Shown in pieces: positions 13,020-23,016 of a stretch of 64,000 bases of DNA (the first letter of the stretch is position 1; each line of letters starts with the position of its first letter). A program made the position numbers and the translations under genes. The notes beneath the pieces are model-generated. The model was not told the DNA's origin. It worked only from the letters and a program-made list of their open reading frames with translations, and did no database searches. The DNA is from Iris pallida (Eukaryota > Streptophyta > Magnoliopsida > Asparagales > Iridaceae), in contig JANAVB010015620.1 in assembly GCA_029216955.1 (NCBI GenBank), forward strand, positions 1 through 64,000. The letters are read 5' to 3'.

Positions 13020-13170
13020 AGATTGGGAGTACTTACCTTGACTACGGTCTATAGGATTTTATACTAGGATTGGCTACCGTCTTAGTTGTGAGTACTTGCC
13101 TTGACTGCGATTGAGACACTATAGATTGTGAGTACTTGCCTTAAGTGCATTCTATAGCTTTGACCTATTA
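13020..13170. repeat. Minisatellite in the 10166-13720 insert
   Basis: Three copies of a unit resembling GTGAGTACTTGCCTTGACTG followed by CTATAG occur about 40-55 bp apart. It lies about 550-700 bp from the LTR end, where X LTRs carry a different minisatellite. Confidence 0.6.
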
Positions 13171-13720
13171 GCCATTTCTAGTATGGCATGCCAGTGTCTT
13201 AGGATCCTTGCGTTTAGATCTTGTGTCTTAGTTCATTTTGTTTCGTTGGATATCCTTGATTGTTTATTACTTCTTTGTATATTTGTACTGTTACATGTTG
13301 GCCTGTATATTATGTATCTTAGTAGTCCTCTGAGGACCTGATGATCTCTTCAAGTTTAGCCGAGTATTGAACCAGGTGCACGCGAGCAGGTTTGAGCCAG
13401 CATTGGACCACGGTACCACTGCAGACGAAGGTACTTGGATGATTAGCATTTTTGATTTAGTTATTTCCATTCCATGTATTATTTTACTCTGTCTACTGGT
13501 AGTAGATTTGTGTCCACCGGACATGACCGGGATTCATGATGAGTTTGATATTTTTGTTTATTCATTTTATATTCAGTTGAATGTGTCATAGTTCTGTGGA
13601 TGAGATCTAGACTACCTCTGTGACTTATTTATGTACTAGACATCGTTCTACCGCCAACATTGCGACATAGGTTGGACTTGGACACGCCTCGCATCTGAAA
13701 ACCGGGTACGGGTCGTGACA

Positions 13721-14187
13721 CTTATCATAAGGATTGATCTCCTCCCATTCACTTAGGTCCCTTCATATCCATAAGTGAATGGAGTTGGGCCGCTTTTCAT
13801 AAGAAAGAATATGAGGCATACTTCCTTCTCAAAGTAAACTTTGGCTCCATCCTCAATGTCCCGAATCTTGGGACGCTGGCGCTCGAAATACACTTCGAAC
13901 ACTGGAAGTTATTTATCCTTTGCCACTAACCAAGACTTCCAGGCAAACTGCTCATATCCATAATAGGTCCGATCGCTCCCGTTCCAGTAAACGCTAGGCA
14001 TGAATCGAGCCATCACCTATACCCAAAACTCCTCGAATAAGAAATCTATGACATGAAATAATTCATCAGCAAGTTTTAATAAAGTTTAATCAAGATTCAT
14101 ATCCCAAACCCTTGTGAAATCCTCGATTCTTCAATTAGGAATTCAATCTTCAATTTAATTATTTCTGTCCTAGGGTAGTTCAAGTAA
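13721..14187 (-). pseudogene. SIRE-like element, extra-ORF region, proximal part
   Basis: Minus-strand open stretches include ARFMPSVYWNGSDRTYYGY and EVYFERQRPKIRDIEDG, separated by stops. The downstream end runs in frame into 10165-10128 and 1890 once the inserts are taken out. No family was recognised. It belongs to the same element as the LTR at 1-664 only by this continuity. Confidence 0.5.
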
Positions 14188-14991
14188 TGTCACTACCACA
14201 TTTTAGCTTGAGGGTGATGGTTGTTATTTTTGACCTTTGCTAGTTGAGACTATAGAGACTAACCTAGATGTTGACTTTAGCTATGGTGACTTGATTAGCT
14301 TGGTGGGACCCTAGTCTAACTTAAGTCAACCCAAGTTGAGTTATTTTGAATCAAGTTTCATATAGAGAATAAATGATTTAGTGTATGGACTTTTGACGTA
14401 TGGATTGATTTTATTTAGCATTGAAACTTGGCCCAAGCCCATTAGTCATAACCCTAACCCTAATTTCTTCCTTACTTGGCTGGCCCCCTAGGGAATCCCC
14501 CTATTTAATCTCTCTTCCTAGTTCTTGCCTCTTTTTACATTCACAACAACTTTTGGCAAGAAAGAGGTATTGGTCTTTCTTCTTCAATCCATAACTCATT
14601 CATTTTAATTCACTTTTGACTCTAGTCTTTTATATTAGAATGTAATCCCACTCTATTTGCTGTTCATGGAGAGAAATCTCAGATTTGGTACAATTTGGAG
14701 CTTTTTACTTACAAGAGAAATCTTCCTATTTGGAGCTTTTCTTTGATTTGATACTCTATAGGTAAACACCTCAAACTATCATTTAATCTTGATTCCTTTG
14801 CATGATAGTCTAGATCTAGGTGTCCCCTAGCTGTGGTGTGTGTTTGGTGAACTTTTTGCATTGATTTTGTATCCGTATCGGACACGTATCTGTTTCTATT
14901 TACAAGTGTTTGTTAGAATGCCACAATAGAATTTATTTTGCTATTTTCGAAATGTATGTGAACAAATTTGTAGACTTATGAGTGTACTTTG
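14188..14991 (+). repeat. Family Y LTR, plus orientation, first part
   Basis: It starts TGTCACTACC at 14188. The layout resembles the U3 of the solo Y LTR at 33806-37481: an AT-rich start, a GGCTGGCC-containing GC patch and a TATTTAATCT box near 14502. It is interrupted at 14991 by the X insertion and resumes at 18421. Assignment rests on overall layout and on the better match of the second part. Confidence 0.5.
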
Positions 14992-17839
14992 TGTCACGAC
15001 TCGTACCCACTTTTTGGACGCGAGCTCGAGAGCAAGCCAGCTACGTATCGAGCGGACTCCAGCCCAACTCGAATACGTAAACGTTGTCAAGGCCTAATCA
15101 TGGTGAAGTAAATCTCTACCTCAATCCACAATGTGTATATAAACATGAATGGACACTATGGGTCGTGGTCTGCAGCCCACTACCATATATGTCCGATAAG
15201 ATTCTAAGAGTATAACAAGAGTCTCTAAACTGAATCAATAAGCAGAATATCTCATGATAAGGAAAGAAAAGCATGAAAGGATAACAATATACTATCACTA
15301 ACAAATACTTGAGACATTTATCACAATCATCCACCATCCCGCTCTGCCACTAACTCCATGCAATCGCTAAACCTGAAAAGATCATCAGGTCCTTAGAGGA
15401 CATAGTAAGATACATATAAACATGCCTATCTAGCAGTTTAATTATGCATGATAATATATAAACATGATATAACAAGGAACGACACTTAATCATGGCAAGA
15501 GACTACGACCATACTGCTAACAAGTAACTAACGACAAGTGGATACTGACAGGTGACTATGAACTGGAATACGAGAACAACTACACGTAACTGAACTGCTG
15601 GATAAACAAGCGAACACGATATCAATGGAATACCAAACCCTCGCCCCGAGTGGACTAGCAGGTTTGAACTAATCTCTAACCCTCGTCCCAAGTGTGGACT
15701 CTCTGGTTAGTACTAACCCTCGTTCCGAGTCTGGACTCTCTGGTTACTTCATGGCAAGGCACCCTCGTCCCGAGTGTGGACTCTTTAGTGCAAGTATAAC
15801 ATCCTCGTCCCGAGTGTGGACTCTCTGATGTAAACACCCTCGTCCCGAGTAGACTTTCTGGTGCAAGTCGAGTCAACACCCTCGTTCCGAGTGTGGACTC
15901 TCTGGTGCAAATAATTGACATCCTCGTCCTGAGTGTGGACTCACGGATGTAAACAGATCAAGGCAAACACCCTCGTCCCGAGTGGACCCTCTGGTGCCAA
16001 GGAAACAATAACAAGGATTTAGCAGTTCAATTACACGTACTCGTTCTATGACACGAATCAAGCAAGGTACTGGTGAGACAAGGTACGACTCAGTCAAGAC
16101 ACAGTCAAGTCCAGTATAACTACACTGTCAAGTCAAGCAAGACCATAAATTGGTGAACACGGTATGTAGAACTAGATAAAACAAGTCAACTATAAAGCTA
16201 ATAAATCATATAAAATCTATAACAAATAGAGTATCTAATGATAATACAATAATAACATGAAAACTATAAACATAGAATTAACTGTAGAGGGAGGCAAGGT
16301 ATCTTGCCTTTGGCCCTTACACAAACCGTAGTCACAAGTCGAGGATGAGGGGATGCTGATCTAGGAGCTGTCAACCTATAACACATACCGCACCATGAAC
16401 CGTGCACGAAAACTATAAATCAATTCTAATGTTCTAGTTCTAAATTCTTGGAATAGTGGCTTGTTGGGTTACTAATCTAATAATAATTAATTCTGGAATA
16501 ATTTACTTAAAAATCTAATTTAACCTAATAATAATCTGAATATAATCTAAACATGCAAGTTTGGCCATCAAAAGTCGTGTTTCCAATTTTGGGAACCATG
16601 GCACGCAAATTGAGGCGTATCATTGAATATTTAGTTAAACGCTGTGAACTCTAGATTTTGAAAGTGAAGCTTGGTATATTTTAGTGCTACGAGTGCGCTG
16701 GAATAAATTGTGCCGCAAAATCACGTTTTGGTCAAAAGATATCACCGTTATGGCTAATCGTGACCAAAATGGTGATCAACCGATCAATTCTGAGTTCAAC
16801 AGAAAAACTAAAATAATAGATGAATGAACTAATTTCTGGAAAAAATATATGTCGTATAGCTCTGTGTTAGCTTTCTGAAACTTCAAACGGTTGGTGATTT
16901 CGATTTCTGGTTCTCCCGGAATCTCGAAAACACCCAAACGTGTCAAGTTTCGGACAACCGACACTCTACAAATTTTTCAGAAATTTAGGAATAATATATA
17001 CGAAAATAAATTATATATTCAGAAAGATTACCTCGATACGAATCCAACAAAAAAATGGCACACAAAAAGTACGTCGGAGTTGGCGGAAATCGCTTCGGAA
17101 ACTCGAGATCTCTACTAGAACTCTCTCTCAAAAAGGTGACTGAAATTTTATTAGGGTTTCGAATATAATAGTATATATATAGGAGAGAGAGAGGCGGTTC
17201 AGCCTGGGCACCGACAGGTGGGCCCCCTGGGTGAATTATTGGGTAATTATTTATTTAATTCAAAAAATTATTTAAAAATCATATTAAGTCCAAATAAATT
17301 AAAATAAATTGCAGACAAATCCAGAAAAAATATAGAAAATTCTAGAAAATATTTCTAAGTGTCTAGAATCTAAATAAAATATTTTTAACACAAAATATCA
17401 TCATATGACCTCACAGTAAATTCCCAAAGCCTATAAAATATAATTTTTATAGGTTTTAATTATATAAAAATTCCCAAAAATTCTAAAAAAGTCCAAAAAA
17501 ATTCTAAAATATTCTAGAAAACATTTCTAACCTCCGAGAACCTAAATAAAAATAACTTGTCTCAAAATAGTCCCAAATGACCTTATACTAATTCATGAAA
17601 GTCAATAAAATAAATATATCTCTAATAAATAAATATCTAAAAATGTCTAAAAATCATAGGAAAATATAATATAGCTATAGCATGCTTATAAACCCTATCT
17701 AGAGATCATGTGACCACAAGATGGTCATAAATCGCCTGTGGGCTTAGTCACAACTCCTATAATCGTAGAAAAATTAAATGTAAACTAATCAAATAAAAAA
17801 ATAAAAATATATCACAAAATTTTGGGAAGAGGAGTTACA
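14992..17839 (-). repeat. LTR of X element A
   Basis: A 2848-bp LTR beginning TGTAACTCC (17839) and ending CGAGTCGTGACA (14992) on the minus strand. It contains the CTCGTCCCGAGTGTGGACTC minisatellite (15640-15990), the GGCAAG-GTAT-CTTGCC palindrome (16294-16309) and a conserved block AAACTTCAAACGG (about 16878). It has no coding capacity. TSD CTTTG precedes it at 14987-14991. Confidence 0.75.
15640..15990. repeat. CTCGTCCCGAGTGTGGACTC minisatellite, X element A
   Basis: About eight units of CCCTCGTCCCGAGTGTGGAC plus CTCTGGT and a variable spacer, every 35-50 bp. The same array occurs in the X' LTRs at 25488-25822 and 50584-50833. The frames open through it are artefacts. Confidence 0.9.
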
Positions 17840-18415
17840 AATCTACCCACCTTACAAATAATTTCGTCCTCGAAATTCTAATTCATAACTATCCCTTAAA
17901 ATTCAAATTCTACTACTACCTTAATCTTCTCAAAATAGTTTATATCCTTCTCCTAGCCATTTGTAATTATGAAACCTCGAGGACTTCTACCCACCTTTGG
18001 TCACGCTACTCACTCAAGGGTATATCACTAAAACTTTATAACCTTCCATCAAGTTGCTAGAGTCATTATCCTTAGATATCTAAGACATATAGCATCTATA
18101 TCCCCACATATCTATCAAACCACCAAATATTCTAAATCAAGCAATATTATAATATAACTTAAGAATCTCAGGTGAATTCTTGACAGCACGATCATTCGTC
18201 ACCCCAAAATAGGAAGGGACGAGAATCAATGGTACGGAAAGCAAGAAAGTATATTCGAGAGCAAAAATGGAGTTTTTAAGGACGTAGAGAATTTCTAGGA
18301 GAATTTTCAAGGCAGAGTGGATTGAGATTTCTAAGGGTTTAGTCATAGTCGCAGGCTCGTATCAGTACAGTTACGTAACCGATACGATATGCTCTGACTT
18401 GTATGGGCCACCAAA
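17840..18415 (-). other. Internal domain of X element A
   Basis: 576 bp, closely similar to the complete internal domain at 49342-49931. Neither holds a conserved ORF. On the minus strand the 5' end carries TTTGGTGGCCCATACAAG and TCAGAGC, possibly a modified methionine-tRNA primer site (TGGT...TCAGAGC), but the match is split. The 3' end has the polypurine tract. Confidence 0.65.
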
Positions 18416-18420
18416 CTTTG

Positions 18421-20638
18421 ATTTCGTGTCAGACTGAGAGTGTTTTCATGTCTGTGTCGTGTCCACGAGCAGCAGAACACGCCGTACGAGGGTTCGACCA
18501 GTGTCCTGCTACCCGTGAGGCAGTGTGAAGTATCTGTGTCACTTGGGGACACGATGCTTGGTGTGTGGCTAGGATATATGACTGACACAGCATCCTCCAA
18601 GTGCCAGGTCACATCGTGGCATGTCAGACACGTTCTAGCCATCGTATCGATTTTACACTGAACACGCACACACAAAAACTCACTTCTGATACGGATCTCG
18701 TGTCCGCACAGGATACATCAAGGACTTATGTCAGGCTACTGGACACATAGCACTATACCCCCTCTACACTCTGACACGAGCACGAGGTCATTGGTGTCGT
18801 ATGTCGTGTCCACGAACATGGTGAACTCGTGCACGAGACAGTGCACTGTTTAGTGTTGCTCATGTGTTAGATTTGTATTGGACATGTTTGTGTCCACTTG
18901 GTTGGACACAGACACCCTACATGACATATACAGATGTGCACTATTATTTACCAACCCATTAATTGGATAATTAACTGAGATTCGAATTCCAATTTGTGTT
19001 TTCCCTAAATTATCTGATACTAGGTTCTGTCGAATGATTCTTGAGTTTTAATTGTGTTTTTACTGATTTTAGAAGATTAATTTACAATGTTAGATCACAT
19101 ATTATATCTGAGATTAAGTCTACATTGTTTGGGATTCATGTTAGTTTGGTTATTAGGTTTTCGTAATGCAAATGGATGTAAAACTGAAAACTGATTCTGT
19201 GTATACACTGATTTCTGAAACACACACACACATGTTCATACACCCTAAACAATGAAGAAAATCTGAACACAATACGCACACACACATGTCACAAGCCTGT
19301 GTCACATTGAACCCTCATATTGACTGAACCTGAAACCCCATGTTAACTTGCTGTCTTTGAAAACCTGAGAACACATTGTGTACTCACACACATTGAACTC
19401 TAAAAACCTGAGAACCCTATGTACTGCTACCATATACACATACTCACATACATAAGAACCTGAGGACACTACTGCTATACACACACAACCTCATATTCAC
19501 TAAGCTGTGTTGTAACCTATACACACACACACCACTGCTACACTCTAAAACCTGTGAATACATATTGTACACATACACACATACACATGGTACACACACA
19601 TATATACCACTGTCAATCTATCCCTCTCTCTCTATATATATTATATGTATTTATATAATCATGCATGATAATATGTAAACCCATGTGACTGAAAACTATT
19701 TAAACTTGACATTGCCTATACATGATAACCTATATGAGTGTGCCTATGAATGATTGCCTATACTAGTGTATGCAATATGTGAATTGAATATATATGTATA
19801 TATAGGAAATTGTATGTTTGATAGCTTGTATAGCATTGTGATGGTATGTGAATGCGAGGATAGACATGGTTAGGCTTAGTGAGACTTGTCTGGGTTAGGA
19901 CTTGACCTAGCTTGACTAGTGTAGTTGACTAGAGTTGACCAAAGGTTGACTTTAGCCTAGATTGACCCAAACATCATGTAGAATGTATTGTAGTGTTCTA
20001 TTTTACCATTTTGCACATGTTGTGACTTGTGCTATTCTAAATAGGAGTCAGACACCTCTCCTCAGACAGTATATTCACTTCAGATACTCAGGATATCAGG
20101 TGAGTACATTCTCTAACCATTTCATACTTGATAGGATTTACATTTACGCTCTAGATTACTTTACTTGATGTTGTCACATTGTTAACACGGATTGGTACTA
20201 TACGGATCCCTTCATGAGATGTTATCTCCCTCAGGAGCATCGGGTTACAGTATGTCATGTGCGTTTCACTTTCATCATATACTCCGGTGCTTTCACCATT
20301 CATGTGCACTCTTGTGATTCATGTACTCTCACGTTCACAGATCCCCCATATATACAATCATGTGTACCCATTTATGGGCTTTCATGTGATATCATGTGTG
20401 ATAACATAACCTGTCTGGATCTTTGTGTATTGATTGGGGTATGGAAGAGTATAAATGGTCGTATAAATAATTCCAAAGTAGTATACTCATGTGCAAACTC
20501 TTAGATTACTCATGTGCAAATTCAAGCCATTTACATGTCTATCTTGTACTCTAAATCACTAGTTCACTGTTAGTTCTTTACTTATAGTAGATATTTTTTT
20601 ACTGTCATCTCCTTTATTTCATATATTTCCCAGTGTTT
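18421..20638 (+). repeat. Family Y LTR, plus orientation, second part
   Basis: This continues the LTR interrupted at 14991. Positions 19860-20160 match the reverse complement of the solo Y LTR near 34800-35110, including runs of gttgacc and tagtcaa, the block ggagtcagacacctctcctc, and tatcaggtgagtacattctc. It contains CA-rich stretches (19200-19620) and short repeats of gtgtcgtgtccacga (18450-18850). The LTR is cut at 20638 by the CACTA element, and its end is not in the window. Confidence 0.6.
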
Positions 20639-20880
20639 CACTACTAAAATATGCTAAATTAGCGACGTAATTTAGCGACGGAATAAAATTATGTCGCTAG
20701 ATATGTAATATAGCGACTCCTTTCCATAGACATCGCAAAATATCGCTGAATAGCGACATCAAGTGACATTAGATAGATTACGTCGCTGAATAGCGACGTT
20801 CAGTGACATATTATTAAAATATGTCGCTATATATTAAAATATTTACGACGTTTAGCGACGTCCACTCTTGACGTCGCTAA
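20639..20880. promoter_or_regulatory. CACTA-1 left terminus and subterminal repeats
   Basis: The terminus is CACTACTAAAATATGCTAAA. Direct and inverted copies of a GCGACG-centred motif follow (TAGCGACG, TGTCGCT, GACGTCGCT), ending at about 20880. In En/Spm elements such repeats bind the element's own DNA-binding protein. Confidence 0.8.
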
Positions 20881-20884
20881 CTTT

Positions 20885-21120
20885 TTTACTTAGGGCACGC
20901 TGCTTCATTTTTTCCCCTCACTCGAAAATTAGAAATTTTGAGCTCTTCCCCCCAGCGATAAATCCCCCCCACCCACCCCCCGGCGACTCCCTCACCCCTT
21001 GGCGACTCCCTCCACCCCCGACGACCCCTACCCCCCCCTCCGTCGAGCTCCTCTTCCTCCTCCCCCAATCCGGGCTACTCCTCCTCTTCCTCAGGTAAAC
21101 CCTAACCTAACTCCTCTCCC
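20885..21120 (+). other. GC-rich exon-like block in CACTA-1
   Basis: A sharply C-rich stretch, unlike the AT-rich surroundings, ends in CTCAGGTAAACCCTAACC, a good 5' splice-site context. It resembles the 5' UTR and first exon of a plant gene. It may be the element's own first exon or a captured host fragment. The translation is proline-rich and unrecognised. Confidence 0.4.
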
Positions 21121-21135
21121 TCGTCCTCCTCCTCC

Positions 21136-21266
21136 CACGGACACACACACACACACACACACAGACACACACACACACACACACACACAGAGACACACAC
21201 ACACACACGGACACACACAGACACACACAGACACACACGAACACATACGGACACACACACACATGT
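21136..21266. repeat. (CA)n microsatellite
   Basis: About 130 bp of CA dinucleotides with GA interruptions, directly after the GC-rich block. Confidence 0.95.
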
Positions 21267-22336
21267 CCACCGGCGATGTTTGGACTCCTCCATGTCGCGT
21301 CTAATACAGTCGACCTCCGACAATATAGAAATTGGTTGTCTCTCTAATATAGGTGATGGGTATGTAGGGGTATACGGGAACGGAAGAGAGGATCATATTC
21401 TCTTGCTCTGTGTGTGTGAAAGAGTGAAGAATAAGGAGGAAGAACTGGAAAGTTTGTGTGAAATGAGTATGTATAGTTATGTAGTTAATCACCATCGGGT
21501 GCGGTTACCCTCCTTTTTATACCTCCTGTGGTGATGTGATCGTTAGTATAAAATGGGTGAAGGGCTAAAGTTTTAATGAATGGAAAATATATTGATAATA
21601 AATACGTTCTTTGGTGTATAAGAATGAAATAAATATGATGTAAAGGGGAAGAGTTGTGATTGAACTCATTAGAGGCAACAAAGGCCTTGGGGAATCTAGT
21701 GGCTGTTTGTGTGCATGTGGTGCACATGAATGTTTAAAAAGGACATGAGAGGGAGAGAGAGCTAAGGAGGATAGTGATGATAATGTATATAGTATTTGAG
21801 AAATAAGAGAGATGTATTGAACAATACGAGTAATTACAAGGGAATCGAGATAGAGAGTTAGATGATATAAATCAAAATTTCTTGTTGGTCTTGTGTGTGA
21901 ATGTTTATCAACATTGTCTTGTAAAATTTTTTGGAATGAAATAGTTTATACTATAAAGAAAAAATTATTAACAGGGATGGGGACAAAAAATCTACTCCCA
22001 AAAGTGTTAATGGGGCAGGTTGCGGGGACGGGGAGTACATTGTTAAACGGGAACGAGAATGGGGATAAAAATTTCAACCCGATCGGGGATGGAGTACATT
22101 GTTAGATCATTAGCTAGTATTAGAGAGAGAATTATTGTAATTGCTAAGTGTAGGTAAGGATTGGGTATCTCAAGATACTAAGTTATAAGGTAAATATAGC
22201 TACACATATATGTGTGTGTGTGTAGAGTTGAGAGTAATTGATTAGTGTGTGGTACTAAATGTGTATGGGGATATAGATATTAGTGTGTGTACGCATTAGC
22301 TATAGGTTTGTGTAGTGTTTGAGAGTGTGAAATATT

Positions 22337-22384
<48 letters not shown>
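22337..22384. repeat. (TA)n microsatellite in CACTA-1
   Basis: About 48 bp of alternating TA. Around it, 22200-22450 is rich in GTGTG words. Confidence 0.9.
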
Positions 22385-22387
<3 letters not shown>

Positions 22388-22554
22388 AGGTAACAATTAT
22401 GTGTGCCTATGTGAGTATAGTAGAGTGTTGTGTGAGTGTGTAGTATAGGCTTGAGTATGTGTCCAGAGGGTGTTCAGTCGAGTGTCAGTCAATCTAGTAT
22501 ACTATTTATTTACCTCTATATCATACTAGGAGACTTATTTAGTACTAGTTGTGG

Positions 22555-22850
22555 TTGTAATTAGTTGATATTATATTCAAGTCTTGTCAATAATGTCTTT
22601 GACTTTGTCATGGGGTCTTAGATATCGGTTGTAGGTGAAATTATATATATATATGGTCTAGCGATATCAAAATGAATCTAGTGTGTCTGAATGAGATATC
22701 GGTTGTAGGTGATATTATATTCATGGGGTCTTACATATCGGTTGTAGGTGACATTATATTCAAGTCTTAAAAATTGATGTTAAGACAATTTTCTTGACCC
22801 TGGCGATAACGAAATGAATCTAGTGTGTCTGAATGAGATTGGCATCAGTA
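22555..22850. repeat. Short tandem duplications upstream of the transposase
   Basis: ATATCGGTTGTAGGTGA occurs three times (about 22622, 22697 and 22735). AATGAATCTAGTGTGTCTGA occurs twice (about 22671 and 22814). The copies are about 75-145 bp apart, as expected from repeated local duplication in the 5' region of the element. Confidence 0.75.
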
Positions 22851-23016
22851 AGAATCGATAGCGTATGTGTACACGTTGGATACACAAGAACTTATGTGCG
22901 ATATAGCATGGTTATTAGTAACTGTTCTCTACTAATGTGTGTCCCGTAATAAGACATAATATACGAATTTGTGCCTATTGGATAATGTGTGTCCATCTTT
23001 GCAGAGTTATTTCTAA

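Larger units (their letters stand above)
10166..13720 (+). mobile_element. Solo LTR-like insertion related to X and Y LTRs
   Basis: The insert starts TGTGATTAGC, ends GGGTCGTGACA and is flanked by CTTAT (10161-10165 and 13721-13725). Its last 1.1 kb matches the reverse complement of X LTRs in order: an imperfect palindrome GGCAAG-TATAC-CTTGCC (12703-12719), a minisatellite (about 13020-13170), a block reading gacctgatgatct (about 13335), and the terminal ACCCGTACCC. It therefore lies in plus orientation. The first 2.5 kb does not resemble them and includes a foreign gag remnant, so it may itself contain a nested insertion. Confidence 0.6.
14992..18415 (-). mobile_element. Non-autonomous Tekay-type X element with a single LTR
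   Basis: One 2.85-kb LTR is followed by a 576-bp non-coding internal domain. The internal domain begins with the Tekay 3' signature (TTTCGAGGACGAAATT and AAGGTGGGTAGA on the minus strand) and ends at the primer-site side (TTTGGTGGCCC). CTTTG lies on both sides (14987-14991 and 18416-18420). The flanks look alike in composition and belong to the Y LTR. The 5' LTR is therefore missing exactly at the LTR/internal junction. No protein is encoded, so mobility would need proteins from a Tekay relative. Confidence 0.65.

Noticed and set aside
15640..15990. Regular repeats considered as a CRISPR array
   Set aside because: Units are degenerate, spacers are short and similar to each other, the context is a plant LTR, and the array is copied with the LTR.
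17840..18415. Clear methionine-tRNA primer site in the X internal domain
   Set aside because: TGGT and TCAGAGC are present but separated by about 12 bases, so the match is not good enough to call a PBS.
18343..18675. 110-codon minus-strand frame
   Set aside because: It spans the X insertion edge and the TSD, so it cannot be an original gene.
20886..21323. Proline-rich and CVCVCVS-type open frames
   Set aside because: They come from a C-rich block and a CA microsatellite. Only the exon-like edge was kept as an observation.
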